Source of the DNA: Calditrichota bacterium
GTDB taxonomy: Bacteria > Electryoneota > RPQS01
NCBI GenBank assembly: GCA_020057985.1
Contig: JAGVEU010000386.1
Coordinates: 1 to 5,055, forward strand
Length of the DNA: 5,055 bases
Reading direction: 5' to 3'
Each line of letters begins with the position of its first letter. The stretch's first letter is position 1. Shown piece by piece: positions 1 to 5,055 of the stretch. The notes beneath the pieces were generated by a model, which had not been told where the DNA came from, searched no databases, and saw only the letters and a program-made list of their open reading frames with translations. Both the position numbers and the translations under genes were made by a program.

Positions 1-1
1 A

Positions 2-247
2 CTCGGAACTCCCAGCCTCGATCTCACGGTTACTGAGAACGGATCTCCGTTAAATGAGACTTGGGGAACCGTCAAACGGGGAACCACAATTTTCAGTCGT
101 GCACTGAGTGATGCAAGTGGGCATATTATTCTACCGCTTCCGCAAGATGCCGCCGGTGACGTCATCGTTACGCTCACAAAACCGCGTCACGAGCCACAAA
201 CCTATACGGTAACTTTGACACAACAGAATCTGGTCGTGACTGCTTCC
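2..247 (+). other. Ig-like beta-sandwich segment, gingipain post-catalytic type (protein domain)
   Basis: The first ~82 visible residues read as a carboxypeptidase-regulatory/Ig-like sandwich. It has a VTENGSPLNETW strand-turn, a SRALSDASGHIILPLP segment (the usual 'T/SDA.G...LP' turn), and a VIVTLTKPRHEPQTYTVTL edge ending in a hydrophobic strand. In gingipain-type C25 peptidases a similar sandwich, with phrases such as 'T.ANG...P...G...VTVTK.N..PY', directly follows the caspase-like catalytic domain. The assignment rests on pattern recognition, and the domain may begin upstream of the window. Confidence 0.55.
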
Positions 248-3200
248 TCCCTTCTGATTGTTGACAACGGCAGTTCCGGTTCGATAGGCAACGGCGACGA
301 AATTCCCAATCCCGGCGAAAGACTTGCGATCACCGTAACGCTGCATAATTATGGCTCGAACGCTTTCAATGGAGGCACGCTTACGCTGGAATCCCCTGAT
401 GCAACGATGAGCGTCGTGAGTGGATCAGCATCCGTTCCAACATTGCCTTCAGGTGCAAGTACTGCCGTCACGGGCTTCCTCGCAGATGTCATTGCGGGAG
501 CCTCAGATCATACGGTTGGACGACTTAGTTGGACGGTCAGTCCCGGACAATATACATGGACGAGCGCGCACGAAATTCTTGCTCCGACATTGGTTATAAG
601 TCAAGTGCGAACCAGCGGCGATACACTGAATCCTGAGCCTAATTCGACTGCATCCGTGACTCTCGATATGTCAAATCTCGGTGCGACCGGTCTTGGGGCA
701 TCAACGGTCACACTTCGATCCTTGGATCCAAGATTGACATTGACAGACAGCACTGCCGACTACGCTGCGATTCCTATTGGAGGTACCGGACAAGCTTTGA
801 GTTCCTTCGTGATGAATTTTGGCGCCTTCTATCCGGGAGATTGGGCAGAAACAGAATTGCGCATTAGCAGTGGTACCATGCTCTTCACAGCGAGCTACAG
901 GCTACCGATCGGCAATCTCGATGGCGCTGATCCTACGCATCCTGACAGCTATGGCTATCGGGCATTTCAGGACGGCGATGCCGGCTTTGTTGAGACTCCG
1001 ATCTATGCTTGGCTGGAAGTAGATCCGGCTTACGGCGGAAGTGGAACAAACCTTGCACTTTCAGATCAAGGAGCCGGATATGATGCCACAGTTACGATAA
1101 ATCTCCCGTTCAATTTCACTTTCTACGGAGTGGCGTACACACAAATCTCCGTCTGCTCAAACGGCTTTATATCTTTTGGTCAGACCGGTGAGAGTTTCTT
1201 CCGCAATTACGCCTTGCCGGCAATCGCATCACCGAATAACATGGTCTGCCCGTTCTGGGATGATTTGGTCATTCAAAATGGCGGACATGTTTGCACCTAC
1301 CACGATGTCATTGGTGGAAGATTTGTCATCGAATGGAGCCGCCTGCGGAATGCGTATGGGACTGGTGCCGAAGAGACCTTTGAACTCATTCTTTTCAATA
1401 CTGCATGTTGGCCCACGCGAACCGGCGATGGCGATCTGTTGGTTCAATACCACACGCTCAACAATACGGACTCCTGGGACAACTTCGCAACCGTAGGCTT
1501 GCAGAATCGCAATCTTGGACATGCGCTGCAACTTTCCTATGCCAATATCAACGCCCCCGGTGTTTCCACACTGCGCTCAGGTCAGGCGATCCTGTATACG
1601 ACCGGACGCGGTACTAACGGAGCCTACATCAACTATATCGGCAACAACATTGATGACGATAATGAGGGCGGATCGAGCGGTAACGGGGATGGGATTCCGC
1701 AAAACGGCGAGACCGTGCAATTGCAGATTCGTCTGCAAAACATCGGATCTGCTGATGCGCCCGCATCCACTGGAACACTGACAACGAGCGATCCTCTAAT
1801 TACTTTGCTCGATACTCAAGTATTATTTCCCTCCATTCCTGCCGGTGGCAACGCAACCAGCAATGCAATCCGCGTGGGACTTGCGCCGACTACTCCAGAC
1901 GGCCACGTCGGCAATTTTCTTCTATCTCTCAGCGGGGGCGCATTGCCTTGTGTGGTGCTTCCGGCCATCACGATTTCCGGCCCAGTGCTGGGGTTGATTC
2001 CCACGACGATCAACGATGACAGCACTCCTCCCAGTATCGGCAACGGCAATGGCGAAATTAATCCGCTCGAGACTATCGAATTGCTTCCGGGAGCCAGCAA
2101 TTTCGGCGGCAATCGTGCCGTTGGCGTTACGGCAATCCTGCGAAGACTCAACAACCGGTGCACACTTCTGGACTCCACGGCGGCCATCGGAATCGTAGAG
2201 CAAGGTGGCGAAGTCATTGCCAGTGATCCGTTCGCCGTGCGCGTGAATCCGGGAGTTGTGAATGGCCAGCAGCTTCAGTTCAATGTGATCTTGCGTGATC
2301 AGAGCGGCTTGGAATGGTCACAGCAAGTTACCTACTTTGTCGTCGAACCTCGCGTCTCGGCAGCGGGTGTTCGTTTGGATGATCCTGCTCCCGGCGGCAA
2401 CGGGGATGGACACTTGCTTCCCGGCGAGACCGGCGAACTCTATCCAAGAGTTGCTAATGTCGGCTTGGGAACCGCAACGAACATCACGGTCTTGCTTTCG
2501 ACAAACGATCCGGATGTGACGCTGCAAAATACAACAATTGAGATCGGAACGGTATCCGGTAACTCAATCCGCGAGGCAACAGTTCCCACGACTATCATTG
2601 TAGCGACCGGCAGTCAGGCTCCGAGAACCACAGAAATTCAAATTCAGATCACCGGTGATGACGGCATTCAGGTGCAGGATTTCGCTTATCTTCTGATCGG
2701 TGACGCAGTTTTCTTCACTGATTTCGAAGGACAAACCCCAAACGATTGGACGGTCTTTGGCACACCGGGTCTCTGGCATATTCAAACCCGTCAGTACTTT
2801 TCGCCGTCGCATTCTTTCTATTGCGGTCAGGAATCTTCGCTTACGTATCCGCCCATGGCTGATGCGTATCTTAGGTCCCCCGTCTTCAATTATTCCGGAG
2901 CAGGCACTCTGATTTTCTCCACGAAGTATGCCACCTACAACTCAGCAGATCTTTGCCGCGTGCAGCTTCAGACAGGGCCTTCCACATATTTCCTGCTTGA
3001 CCAGTTCAGCGGCGACGGCTCCGCGTGGCAACAAAAGCAATACTCACTGGGTGGTCATGCACCTTCCAATGAGGCGTATATTCGCTATTGGTTTAACTCG
3101 AACGCCTCCGGCGATGCTGAAGGCTGGTATGTGGATGACGTGATTCTACTCGATGAAGAGCAAGCTGTGGATATTGCGCCGGGTTCCAGTCTACCGAAAG

Positions 3201-3460
3201 TCTTCTCGCTCGAACAAAACTATCCGAATCCGTTCAACAGCCAGACCACATTCCAATATGCGGTTCCGTCAAGAGCCCACGTGACAATCCGTCTGTTTGA
3301 CATGCTTGGCCGCAAAGTTGCCGTACTCATGGACCAGCAAAAAGACCCCGGCTCTTATCGTCTGAGCTGGCAACCACTCACCCTCGCGTCGGGAATCTAC
3401 TTCGTGCAACTTGAGACCACAGAAGTCACACTCACACGCAAGCTGATTTACCTGAAGTAG
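2..3460 (+). CDS. Large secreted multi-domain protein with T9SS sorting tail (5'-partial), possibly C-terminal half of a gingipain-like peptidase
   Basis: The frame is open from the first complete codon (position 2) to the TAG at 3458-3460, giving 1152 visible residues; the true start is upstream. A TTG at 215 is not the start, since homology-like sequence continues before it and no ribosome binding site is apparent. Domains (residues counted from position 2): Ig-like sandwich ~1-82; NGDG-type beta module ~83-196; degenerate module ~197-308; nidogen-like domain ~313-539; three further modules ~541-660, 661-784 and 785-901; MAM/jelly-roll-like domain ~902-1051; linker; T9SS type A tail ~1068-1152. 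Such proteins pass through the Sec system and then the type IX secretion system to be released or anchored at the cell surface. No catalytic domain is visible. The Ig domain followed by NGDG modules resembles what follows the catalytic domain in C25 (gingipain-like) peptidases, so a missing N-terminal peptidase is likely but inferred. Adhesin or other surface-protein roles are alternatives. There are no membrane segments. Confidence 0.93.
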   Translation, partial: LGTPSLDLTVTENGSPLNETWGTVKRGTTIFSRALSDASGHIILPLPQDAAGDVIVTLTKPRHEPQTYTVTLTQQNLVVTASSLLIVDNGSSGSIGNGDEIPNPGERLAITVTLHNYGSNAFNGGTLTLESPDATMSVVSGSASVPTLPSGASTAVTGFLADVIAGASDHTVGRLSWTVSPGQYTWTSAHEILAPTLVISQVRTSGDTLNPEPNSTASVTLDMSNLGATGLGASTVTLRSLDPRLTLTDSTADYAAIPIGGTGQALSSFVMNFGAFYPGDWAETELRISSGTMLFTASYRLPIGNLDGADPTHPDSYGYRAFQDGDAGFVETPIYAWLEVDPAYGGSGTNLALSDQGAGYDATVTINLPFNFTFYGVAYTQISVCSNGFISFGQTGESFFRNYALPAIASPNNMVCPFWDDLVIQNGGHVCTYHDVIGGRFVIEWSRLRNAYGTGAEETFELILFNTACWPTRTGDGDLLVQYHTLNNTDSWDNFATVGLQNRNLGHALQLSYANINAPGVSTLRSGQAILYTTGRGTNGAYINYIGNNIDDDNEGGSSGNGDGIPQNGETVQLQIRLQNIGSADAPASTGTLTTSDPLITLLDTQVLFPSIPAGGNATSNAIRVGLAPTTPDGHVGNFLLSLSGGALPCVVLPAITISGPVLGLIPTTINDDSTPPSIGNGNGEINPLETIELLPGASNFGGNRAVGVTAILRRLNNRCTLLDSTAAIGIVEQGGEVIASDPFAVRVNPGVVNGQQLQFNVILRDQSGLEWSQQVTYFVVEPRVSAAGVRLDDPAPGGNGDGHLLPGETGELYPRVANVGLGTATNITVLLSTNDPDVTLQNTTIEIGTVSGNSIREATVPTTIIVATGSQAPRTTEIQIQITGDDGIQVQDFAYLLIGDAVFFTDFEGQTPNDWTVFGTPGLWHIQTRQYFSPSHSFYCGQESSLTYPPMADAYLRSPVFNYSGAGTLIFSTKYATYNSADLCRVQLQTGPSTYFLLDQFSGDGSAWQQKQYSLGGHAPSNEAYIRYWFNSNASGDAEGWYVDDVILLDEEQAVDIAPGSSLPKVFSLEQNYPNPFNSQTTFQYAVPSRAHVTIRLFDMLGRKVAVLMDQQKDPGSYRLSWQPLTLASGIYFVQLETTEVTLTRKLIYLK
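248..2704 (+). repeat. Five divergent ~110-125-residue NGDG/NPGE beta modules (protein repeats), interrupted by a nidogen-like domain
   Basis: The modules lie at about 248-589, 590-925, 1622-1981, 1982-2353 and 2354-2704. Four open with an acidic loop followed by a glycine-rich NGDG-like motif: VDNGSSGSIGNGDEIPNPGE (module 1), DDDNEGGSSGNGDGIPQNGE (3), NDDSTPPSIGNGNGEINPLE (4) and LDDPAPGGNGDGHLLPGE (5). Each then has an amphipathic strand, an N.G or NFG turn, a TL-type strand and a 'DP/D..L/VTL' strand. This is a CARDB/Ig-like layout. Module 2 (VRTSGDTLNPEPNSTASVTL) keeps the later strands but lost the acidic loop. The clustered Asp/Asn/Gly could bind calcium, as similar loops do in dockerins and thrombospondin type 3 repeats; this is inference. 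Such modules probably act as a stalk or spacer, or in substrate binding. DNA identity between modules is low, so the repeats are old. Confidence 0.75.
938..1618 (+). other. Nidogen-like extracellular beta domain (protein domain)
   Basis: About 227 residues inserted between modules 2 and 3. Key phrases in order are YAWLEVDPAYGGSGT, LPFNFTFYGVAYTQISVCSNGFISFG, NNMVCPFWDDL, GGRFVIEWSRLRN, ETFELILF, DGDLLVQYHTL and ATVGLQN. The series 'P F.F.FYG..Y..I.V.SNGFISFG ... I.PFWDDL ... FVIEW ... TFE.IL ... G.....Y' is typical of NIDO-like domains in secreted bacterial proteins, including C25 peptidases of the FCB group. It contains four cysteines (in SVCSNGF, NMVCPFW, HVCTYHD and TACWPT) that could form disulfides outside the cytoplasm. 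It probably serves adhesion or substrate interaction; the exact ligand is unknown. Confidence 0.6.
2705..3154 (+). other. MAM/jelly-roll-like carbohydrate- or protein-binding domain
   Basis: About 150 residues beginning AVFFTDFEGQTPNDWTVFG and ending GWYVDDVILLDEE. The opening 'F.DFE....(D)W', the central 'HIQTRQYFSPSHSFYCG' and 'YLRSPVFNYSGAGTLIFSTKY', and the closing 'AY IRYWFNSN...GWYVDDV' are the standard marks of the concanavalin-like jelly-roll (MAM or immune-inhibitor-A-like) domain found next to T9SS tails. In such domains the aromatic and acidic residues of the last strand (WYVDDV) often coordinate calcium. The usual role is binding glycans or host/substrate protein; the ligand cannot be read from sequence. 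Confidence 0.7.
3203..3457 (+). other. T9SS type A C-terminal sorting domain (Por secretion tail)
   Basis: The last 85 residues begin FSLEQNYPNPFNSQTTFQY, followed by 'VTIRLFDMLGRKVAVL', 'PGSYRLSWQP', 'LASGIYFVQLET' and 'RKLIYLK' ending at the stop. This is the full set of motifs of the type A sorting domain, which directs cargo to the type IX secretion translocon and is normally cleaved off by the sortase-like PorU. A proline/serine-containing linker of about 15 residues separates it from the jelly-roll domain. It is complete and apparently functional. Confidence 0.95.
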
Positions 3461-3483
3461 GAACCCATTTCATTTGTTTATGA

Positions 3484-3502
3484 CTCGGACTGCACTTCCG
3501 AG
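3484..3502. other. Small perfect hairpin downstream of the secreted-protein gene
   Basis: CTCGGA (3484-3489) and TCCGAG (3497-3502) form a perfect 6-bp stem with a 7-nt loop, 23 bases past the stop codon. Only AAAG follows it on the plus strand, so it is not a convincing terminator on its own. It may protect the 3' end of the mRNA or assist the stronger hairpin that follows. Confidence 0.4.
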
Positions 3503-3511
3503 AAAGTATGC

Positions 3512-3541
3512 AAAGAGGCGACCAATCATGGCCGCCTCTTT
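3512..3541. terminator. Probable bidirectional intrinsic terminator between convergent genes
   Basis: AAAGAGGCG (3512-3520) pairs with CGCCTCTTT (3533-3541). An A-C mismatch follows, then CCA/TGG (3522-3524 with 3529-3531), leaving a 4-nt loop ATCA. The stem is thus 12 bp with one mismatch. On the plus strand it runs into CTTTCAACATTT, a broken rather than continuous T-run, so termination may be moderate. On the minus strand it also ends in CTTT. Its place between two genes that converge (stops at 3460 and 3572) supports a shared terminator. Confidence 0.65.
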
Positions 3542-3545
3542 CAAC

Positions 3546-3569
3546 ATTTCAGTATTTCAGTTTTTCAGC
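3546..3569. repeat. 8-bp tandem repeat, three units
   Basis: Two identical units ATTTCAGT (3546-3553, 3554-3561) and a third variant TTTTCAGC (3562-3569) lie just beyond the terminator and next to the stop codon of the minus-strand gene. It looks like simple slippage expansion of T-rich DNA; no function is evident. Confidence 0.6.
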
Positions 3570-3571
3570 GT

Positions 3572-3802
3572 TTACCGAATAAGCGCCATTTTCTTCGCAT
3601 CGCTGAAGTTTCCGGCGCTGATCTGATAGATATAGACTCCGGAGGCAACCGAAACTCCATGCGAGTCTCTGCCATCCCATAGCGAGCGATAGGCTCCCGC
3701 CTCAAGCGAACCTTCAAGCAGTCGCTCCACCAAACGGCCAGTGATGTCGTAAACGGACAAGGTCACCGGACCGGTGCGAGCCAATACAAAGCATAAGTAG
3801 TT
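3572..3802 (-). pseudogene. 3' stub of a second T9SS-cargo gene, truncated by the insertion sequence
   Basis: Reading leftward from about 3802 to the TAA at 3574-3572, the translation contains CFVLARTGPVTLSVYDITGR, then LVERLLEGSLEAGAYRSLWD, GVSVASGVYIYQISAG and KKMALIR. These are the second half of a T9SS type A sorting domain (strand, 'VYDITGR', 'G.Y...WDGRD..G..VASGVYIY', basic end). The N-terminal hallmark 'QNYPNPFN' and everything before it are missing: the frame runs into insertion-sequence DNA and meets an in-frame TGA at 3835-3833. The recognisable homology starts near 3793. The only initiation codon (TTG at 3784) is in the middle of the domain and is not a real start. It points toward the plus-strand gene, sharing the terminator region. 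The rest of the gene probably lies past the far end of the insertion sequence, outside the window. Confidence 0.82.
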
Positions 3803-3861
3803 GGTTCTGAAAAAGTCTATTTGGCTGGTTTGTCAGGAGCGGTTGACCTGACGAGGGTGTC
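3803..3861. other. Non-coding end of the IS5-family element
   Basis: About 59 bp between the inferred IS tip and the last stop codon of the transposase remnant. A terminal inverted repeat is expected here; the best candidate is the outermost GGTTCTGAAAAAGTC. I find no gene or RNA in this stretch. Confidence 0.4.
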
Positions 3862-4639
3862 TCATGCCGCGAGGGGTTGCCAGCGGACGCGATCGAAGTA
3901 CGATTGTGGCGCAGAGGTTCGGGCGAGCAGCCCTGCCATGCGGGAAAGAAGGCTCGAAAAAAAGCGTGGCAAGAGCGCCCGGAGAAGCTTTTACAGGTTG
4001 TGCCCGCAACCGGCGAGCCTCGCGTTGATGGCGTCGCCGATCTTGCCCTTCAGAAAGTGACGATTCAAGCGGAAGTCGGATTTCAGATGGCCGATGATGG
4101 GTTCCACTGCCGACCGTCGCTTGCACCATTTCTTGCGGGTGCGATTTTTCTCCTTCTTGCGGTGGTTCACCACATGCACCACCGTCGGTCCCGTGTACCC
4201 ATGCCCCCGGTAACCCCGATCACAGTACGCCTCTTGGGGTTGCCATCCGGTGAGTCTGACCGTCTGATCCATCGTAGGGATTGCCAGGCCGCGACTGAAG
4301 GCCCACCACCCAATTGCCGCGACTGGTGGTGACGGCGCTCACTTTACAGCCAAATTCGTATTTCTTGTGGGCCTTCCCTTTGGCAATACACTCGACTTCC
4401 GGCTCATGGATGCTGTGCAACTTGTGGGTGTCCTTGGGTTGCTGCGCGAGGAGACGCTCCCCTTTGGACAGCAGGACTGTTAGGACGTCCGTCGGCGCGG
4501 AACTGTTGCGGCGAAGCTCGCGAACGACGCGGCCCAGATAGGTCTTCAACCGCTTGGTTTGCTTCTGAGCCTGCTTCCACTTGCGGGCATGCGCATAGCG
4601 ACCTTGCAGCAACAACGCTAACTTGCTTACCCGAACATA

Positions 4640-4667
4640 TACTGTTTCCCGAAAGTAATCCCGCATT
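4640..4667 (+). repeat. Left terminal inverted repeat of the MITE-like element
   Basis: It begins TACTGTTTCCCGAAAGTAA. It matches the reverse complement of 4702-4729 at 21 of 28 positions, with mismatches at positions 5, 9, 10, 12, 20, 23 and 24. The outermost four bases and the AAAGTAA block are identical in both arms. The ATG at 4666-4664 (minus strand) falls in this arm and makes a false start for the downstream transposase fragment. Confidence 0.75.
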
Positions 4668-4701
4668 GATCCGTCACGCCACCGCGAAGGGGACCCTCAC
4701 T

Positions 4702-4729
4702 AATGGCGGCTTACTTTTGAAAAAGAGTA
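4702..4729 (-). repeat. Right terminal inverted repeat of the MITE-like element
   Basis: Read on the minus strand from 4729 it begins TACTCTTTTTCAAAAGTAA. Together with the left arm and the 34-nt spacer it would let the single strand fold into a long imperfect hairpin. The TAA of the AAAGTAA block (4713-4711) is the stop that ends the first transposase fragment. Confidence 0.75.
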
Positions 4730-5055
4730 TAACTCTGGCGTAACCGAATTCCCTCACGCCGCATTTCCTTCACCAAACGCTCCAAGATCCGGTGATACAG
4801 GCGAACGTCCGTCGGATAACGAATCGCTTTCTCCTGCACCGTCGTGTCCACATTCACTTTCTCCACGTGACGCTCCGTCAGTTGCCCCGTGCACTGCGCC
4901 GTCACGATCGTCTGCTGAAGCAAAAACTCGACACCGTCCACACCAATCCGCTTGCACCAACGCACCAGACTGCTCGCATCCAAGGGAACAGCATGCTCAA
5001 AGTACTCCGAGCCGCAGAAGGACTGCCAATACGCGTTTTCCACCCACTCCTTAAC

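Larger units (their letters stand above)
4638..4731. mobile_element. 90-bp MITE-like element with TA target duplications, inserted in the IS5 transposase
   Basis: The element spans 4640-4729, with TA at 4638-4639 and 4730-4731. Its ends are imperfect inverted repeats (4640-4667 against 4702-4729), beginning TACT and sharing AAAGTAA at positions 13-19; by eye 17 of the first 22 and 21 of 28 positions match. Deleting 92 bp (element plus one TA) rejoins AGT TA|T GTT, giving RQSY-VRVSK, exactly the contiguous family sequence and frame. It holds no gene; the centre (4668-4701) is GC-rich. TA duplication and short inverted repeats fit a non-autonomous derivative of an IS630/Tc1-mariner type element, mobilised in trans; the parent family is inferred. 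On the minus strand it brings TAA (4713-4711) in frame 1 and TGA (4699-4697) in frame 2, so no single ribosomal frameshift could bridge it. Confidence 0.8.
3803..5055 (-). mobile_element. Decayed IS5-family insertion sequence (right part in window)
   Basis: A transposase remnant of the IS5 family fills this segment on the minus strand and runs off the right edge. The left boundary is placed near 3794-3803, where the T9SS homology stops; the DNA from 3803, beginning GGTTCTGAAAAAGTC, may be the terminal inverted repeat, but the partner end is not in the window to confirm it. No target duplication can be tested. The IS carries a second small element (4640-4729) within its transposase gene. Confidence 0.75.
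3862..5055 (-). pseudogene. IS5-family DDE transposase, disrupted (N-terminus outside window)
   Basis: Three pieces on the minus strand together form an IS5-family transposase, the DDE enzyme that cuts and joins the IS ends. Piece 1 (5055-4732) runs from VKEWVENAYWQSFCG through SSLVRWCKRIG to LRQSY and holds the first catalytic Asp in VNVDTTVQEKAI (codon 4848-4846). Piece 2 (4637-4268) has VRVSKLALLLQGRYAHAR, HEPEVECIAKGKAHKKYEFG and PGNPYDG. Piece 3 (4266-3994) has the second Asp in YCDRGYRGHG (4221-4219) and the Glu in SAVEPIIGHLKSD (4104-4102), ending AGCGHNL. Breaks: a 92-bp MITE-like insertion between pieces 1 and 2; a frameshift with about 8 residues missing after NPYDG, where relatives have a segment like HTLAEALE; and a TAA at 3993-3991 after GHNL, beyond which the frame continues as KLLRALLPRFF to TGA at 3864-3862. 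About 65-85 N-terminal residues are off the right edge. It cannot make active enzyme. Confidence 0.9.

Noticed and set aside
215..217. TTG as the start codon of the large plus-strand gene
   Set aside because: The frame is open without a stop to the left edge, the residues before it read as a normal Ig-like beta domain, and there is no ribosome binding site.
1816..2217. A 133-residue minus-strand open frame
   Set aside because: It lies wholly inside the large secreted-protein gene, whose translation is strongly domain-like there; the antisense product is low-complexity and unrecognisable.
248..2704. Direct DNA repeats or a CRISPR-like array suggested by recurring GGCAACGG-type strings
   Set aside because: The similarity follows the encoded NGDG protein motif, spacing is over 300 bp and uneven, and nucleotide identity outside the motif is low.
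3485..3545. A small RNA gene in the convergent spacer
   Set aside because: Two hairpins are present but no promoter-like elements or conserved RNA family features are visible; terminator structure explains the stronger one.
3877..4332. A 151-residue plus-strand open frame over the IS region
   Set aside because: It is antisense to the clearly recognisable IS5 transposase pieces and shows no family motif.
4220..4666. The ATG at 4666 (minus strand) as the start of an independent transposase gene
   Set aside because: Its first ten or so residues are encoded by the MITE-like insert, and family homology begins only at VRVSK; it is a broken middle fragment, not a gene.
4700..4740. Programmed ribosomal frameshifting at the TTTTTC/AAAA run, as some IS transposases use
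   Set aside because: One frame stops at 4713-4711 and the other has a stop at 4699-4697, so no single shift could join the pieces, and the bridging residues have no homology to transposases.

Overview
The window looks like a chromosomal piece from a bacterium of the Fibrobacteres-Chlorobi-Bacteroidetes (FCB) superphylum or a related candidate phylum such as Zixibacteria, Calditrichota or Cloacimonadota. The evidence is two separate type IX secretion system (T9SS) C-terminal sorting domains, one with the classic QNYPNPFN motif, plus tandem NGDG...NPGE Ig-like modules that are common in large secreted proteins of those lineages. The phylum is an inference; no rRNA or housekeeping gene is present to fix it.

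Left two thirds (1-3460, plus strand): the 3' part, 1152 codons, of one very large gene for a secreted or cell-surface protein. It is open at the left edge. Reading N to C it has a short Ig-like sandwich, two NGDG-type beta modules (the second degenerate), a roughly 225-residue nidogen-like beta domain, three more NGDG-type modules, a MAM/jelly-roll-like domain, and a T9SS type A sorting tail. This layout fits the non-catalytic half of a gingipain-like (C25) peptidase or a related surface protein, but no catalytic domain lies in the window.

Middle (3461-3571): a short convergent intergenic spacer with two hairpins, the second a probable terminator, and an 8-bp tandem repeat. Facing the first gene is the 3' stub of a second T9SS-cargo gene on the minus strand (3572 to about 3800). 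It keeps only the last ~75 residues of its sorting domain.

Right third (about 3803-5055): a decayed IS5-family insertion sequence that interrupts the second T9SS-cargo gene. Its transposase (minus strand) still shows the three DDE catalytic residues but is broken three ways: a 92-bp insertion, an inferred ~23-bp deletion, and a stop codon near the C-terminus. The 92-bp insertion is itself the most interesting object here. It is a 90-bp miniature inverted-repeat element (MITE-like) with imperfect ~28-bp terminal inverted repeats, flanked by TA dinucleotides. Removing it with one TA restores the transposase reading frame exactly. The window therefore records nested insertions: a MITE inside an IS inside a secreted-protein gene. 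I see no defence system, CRISPR array, RNA gene or 5' promoter region.
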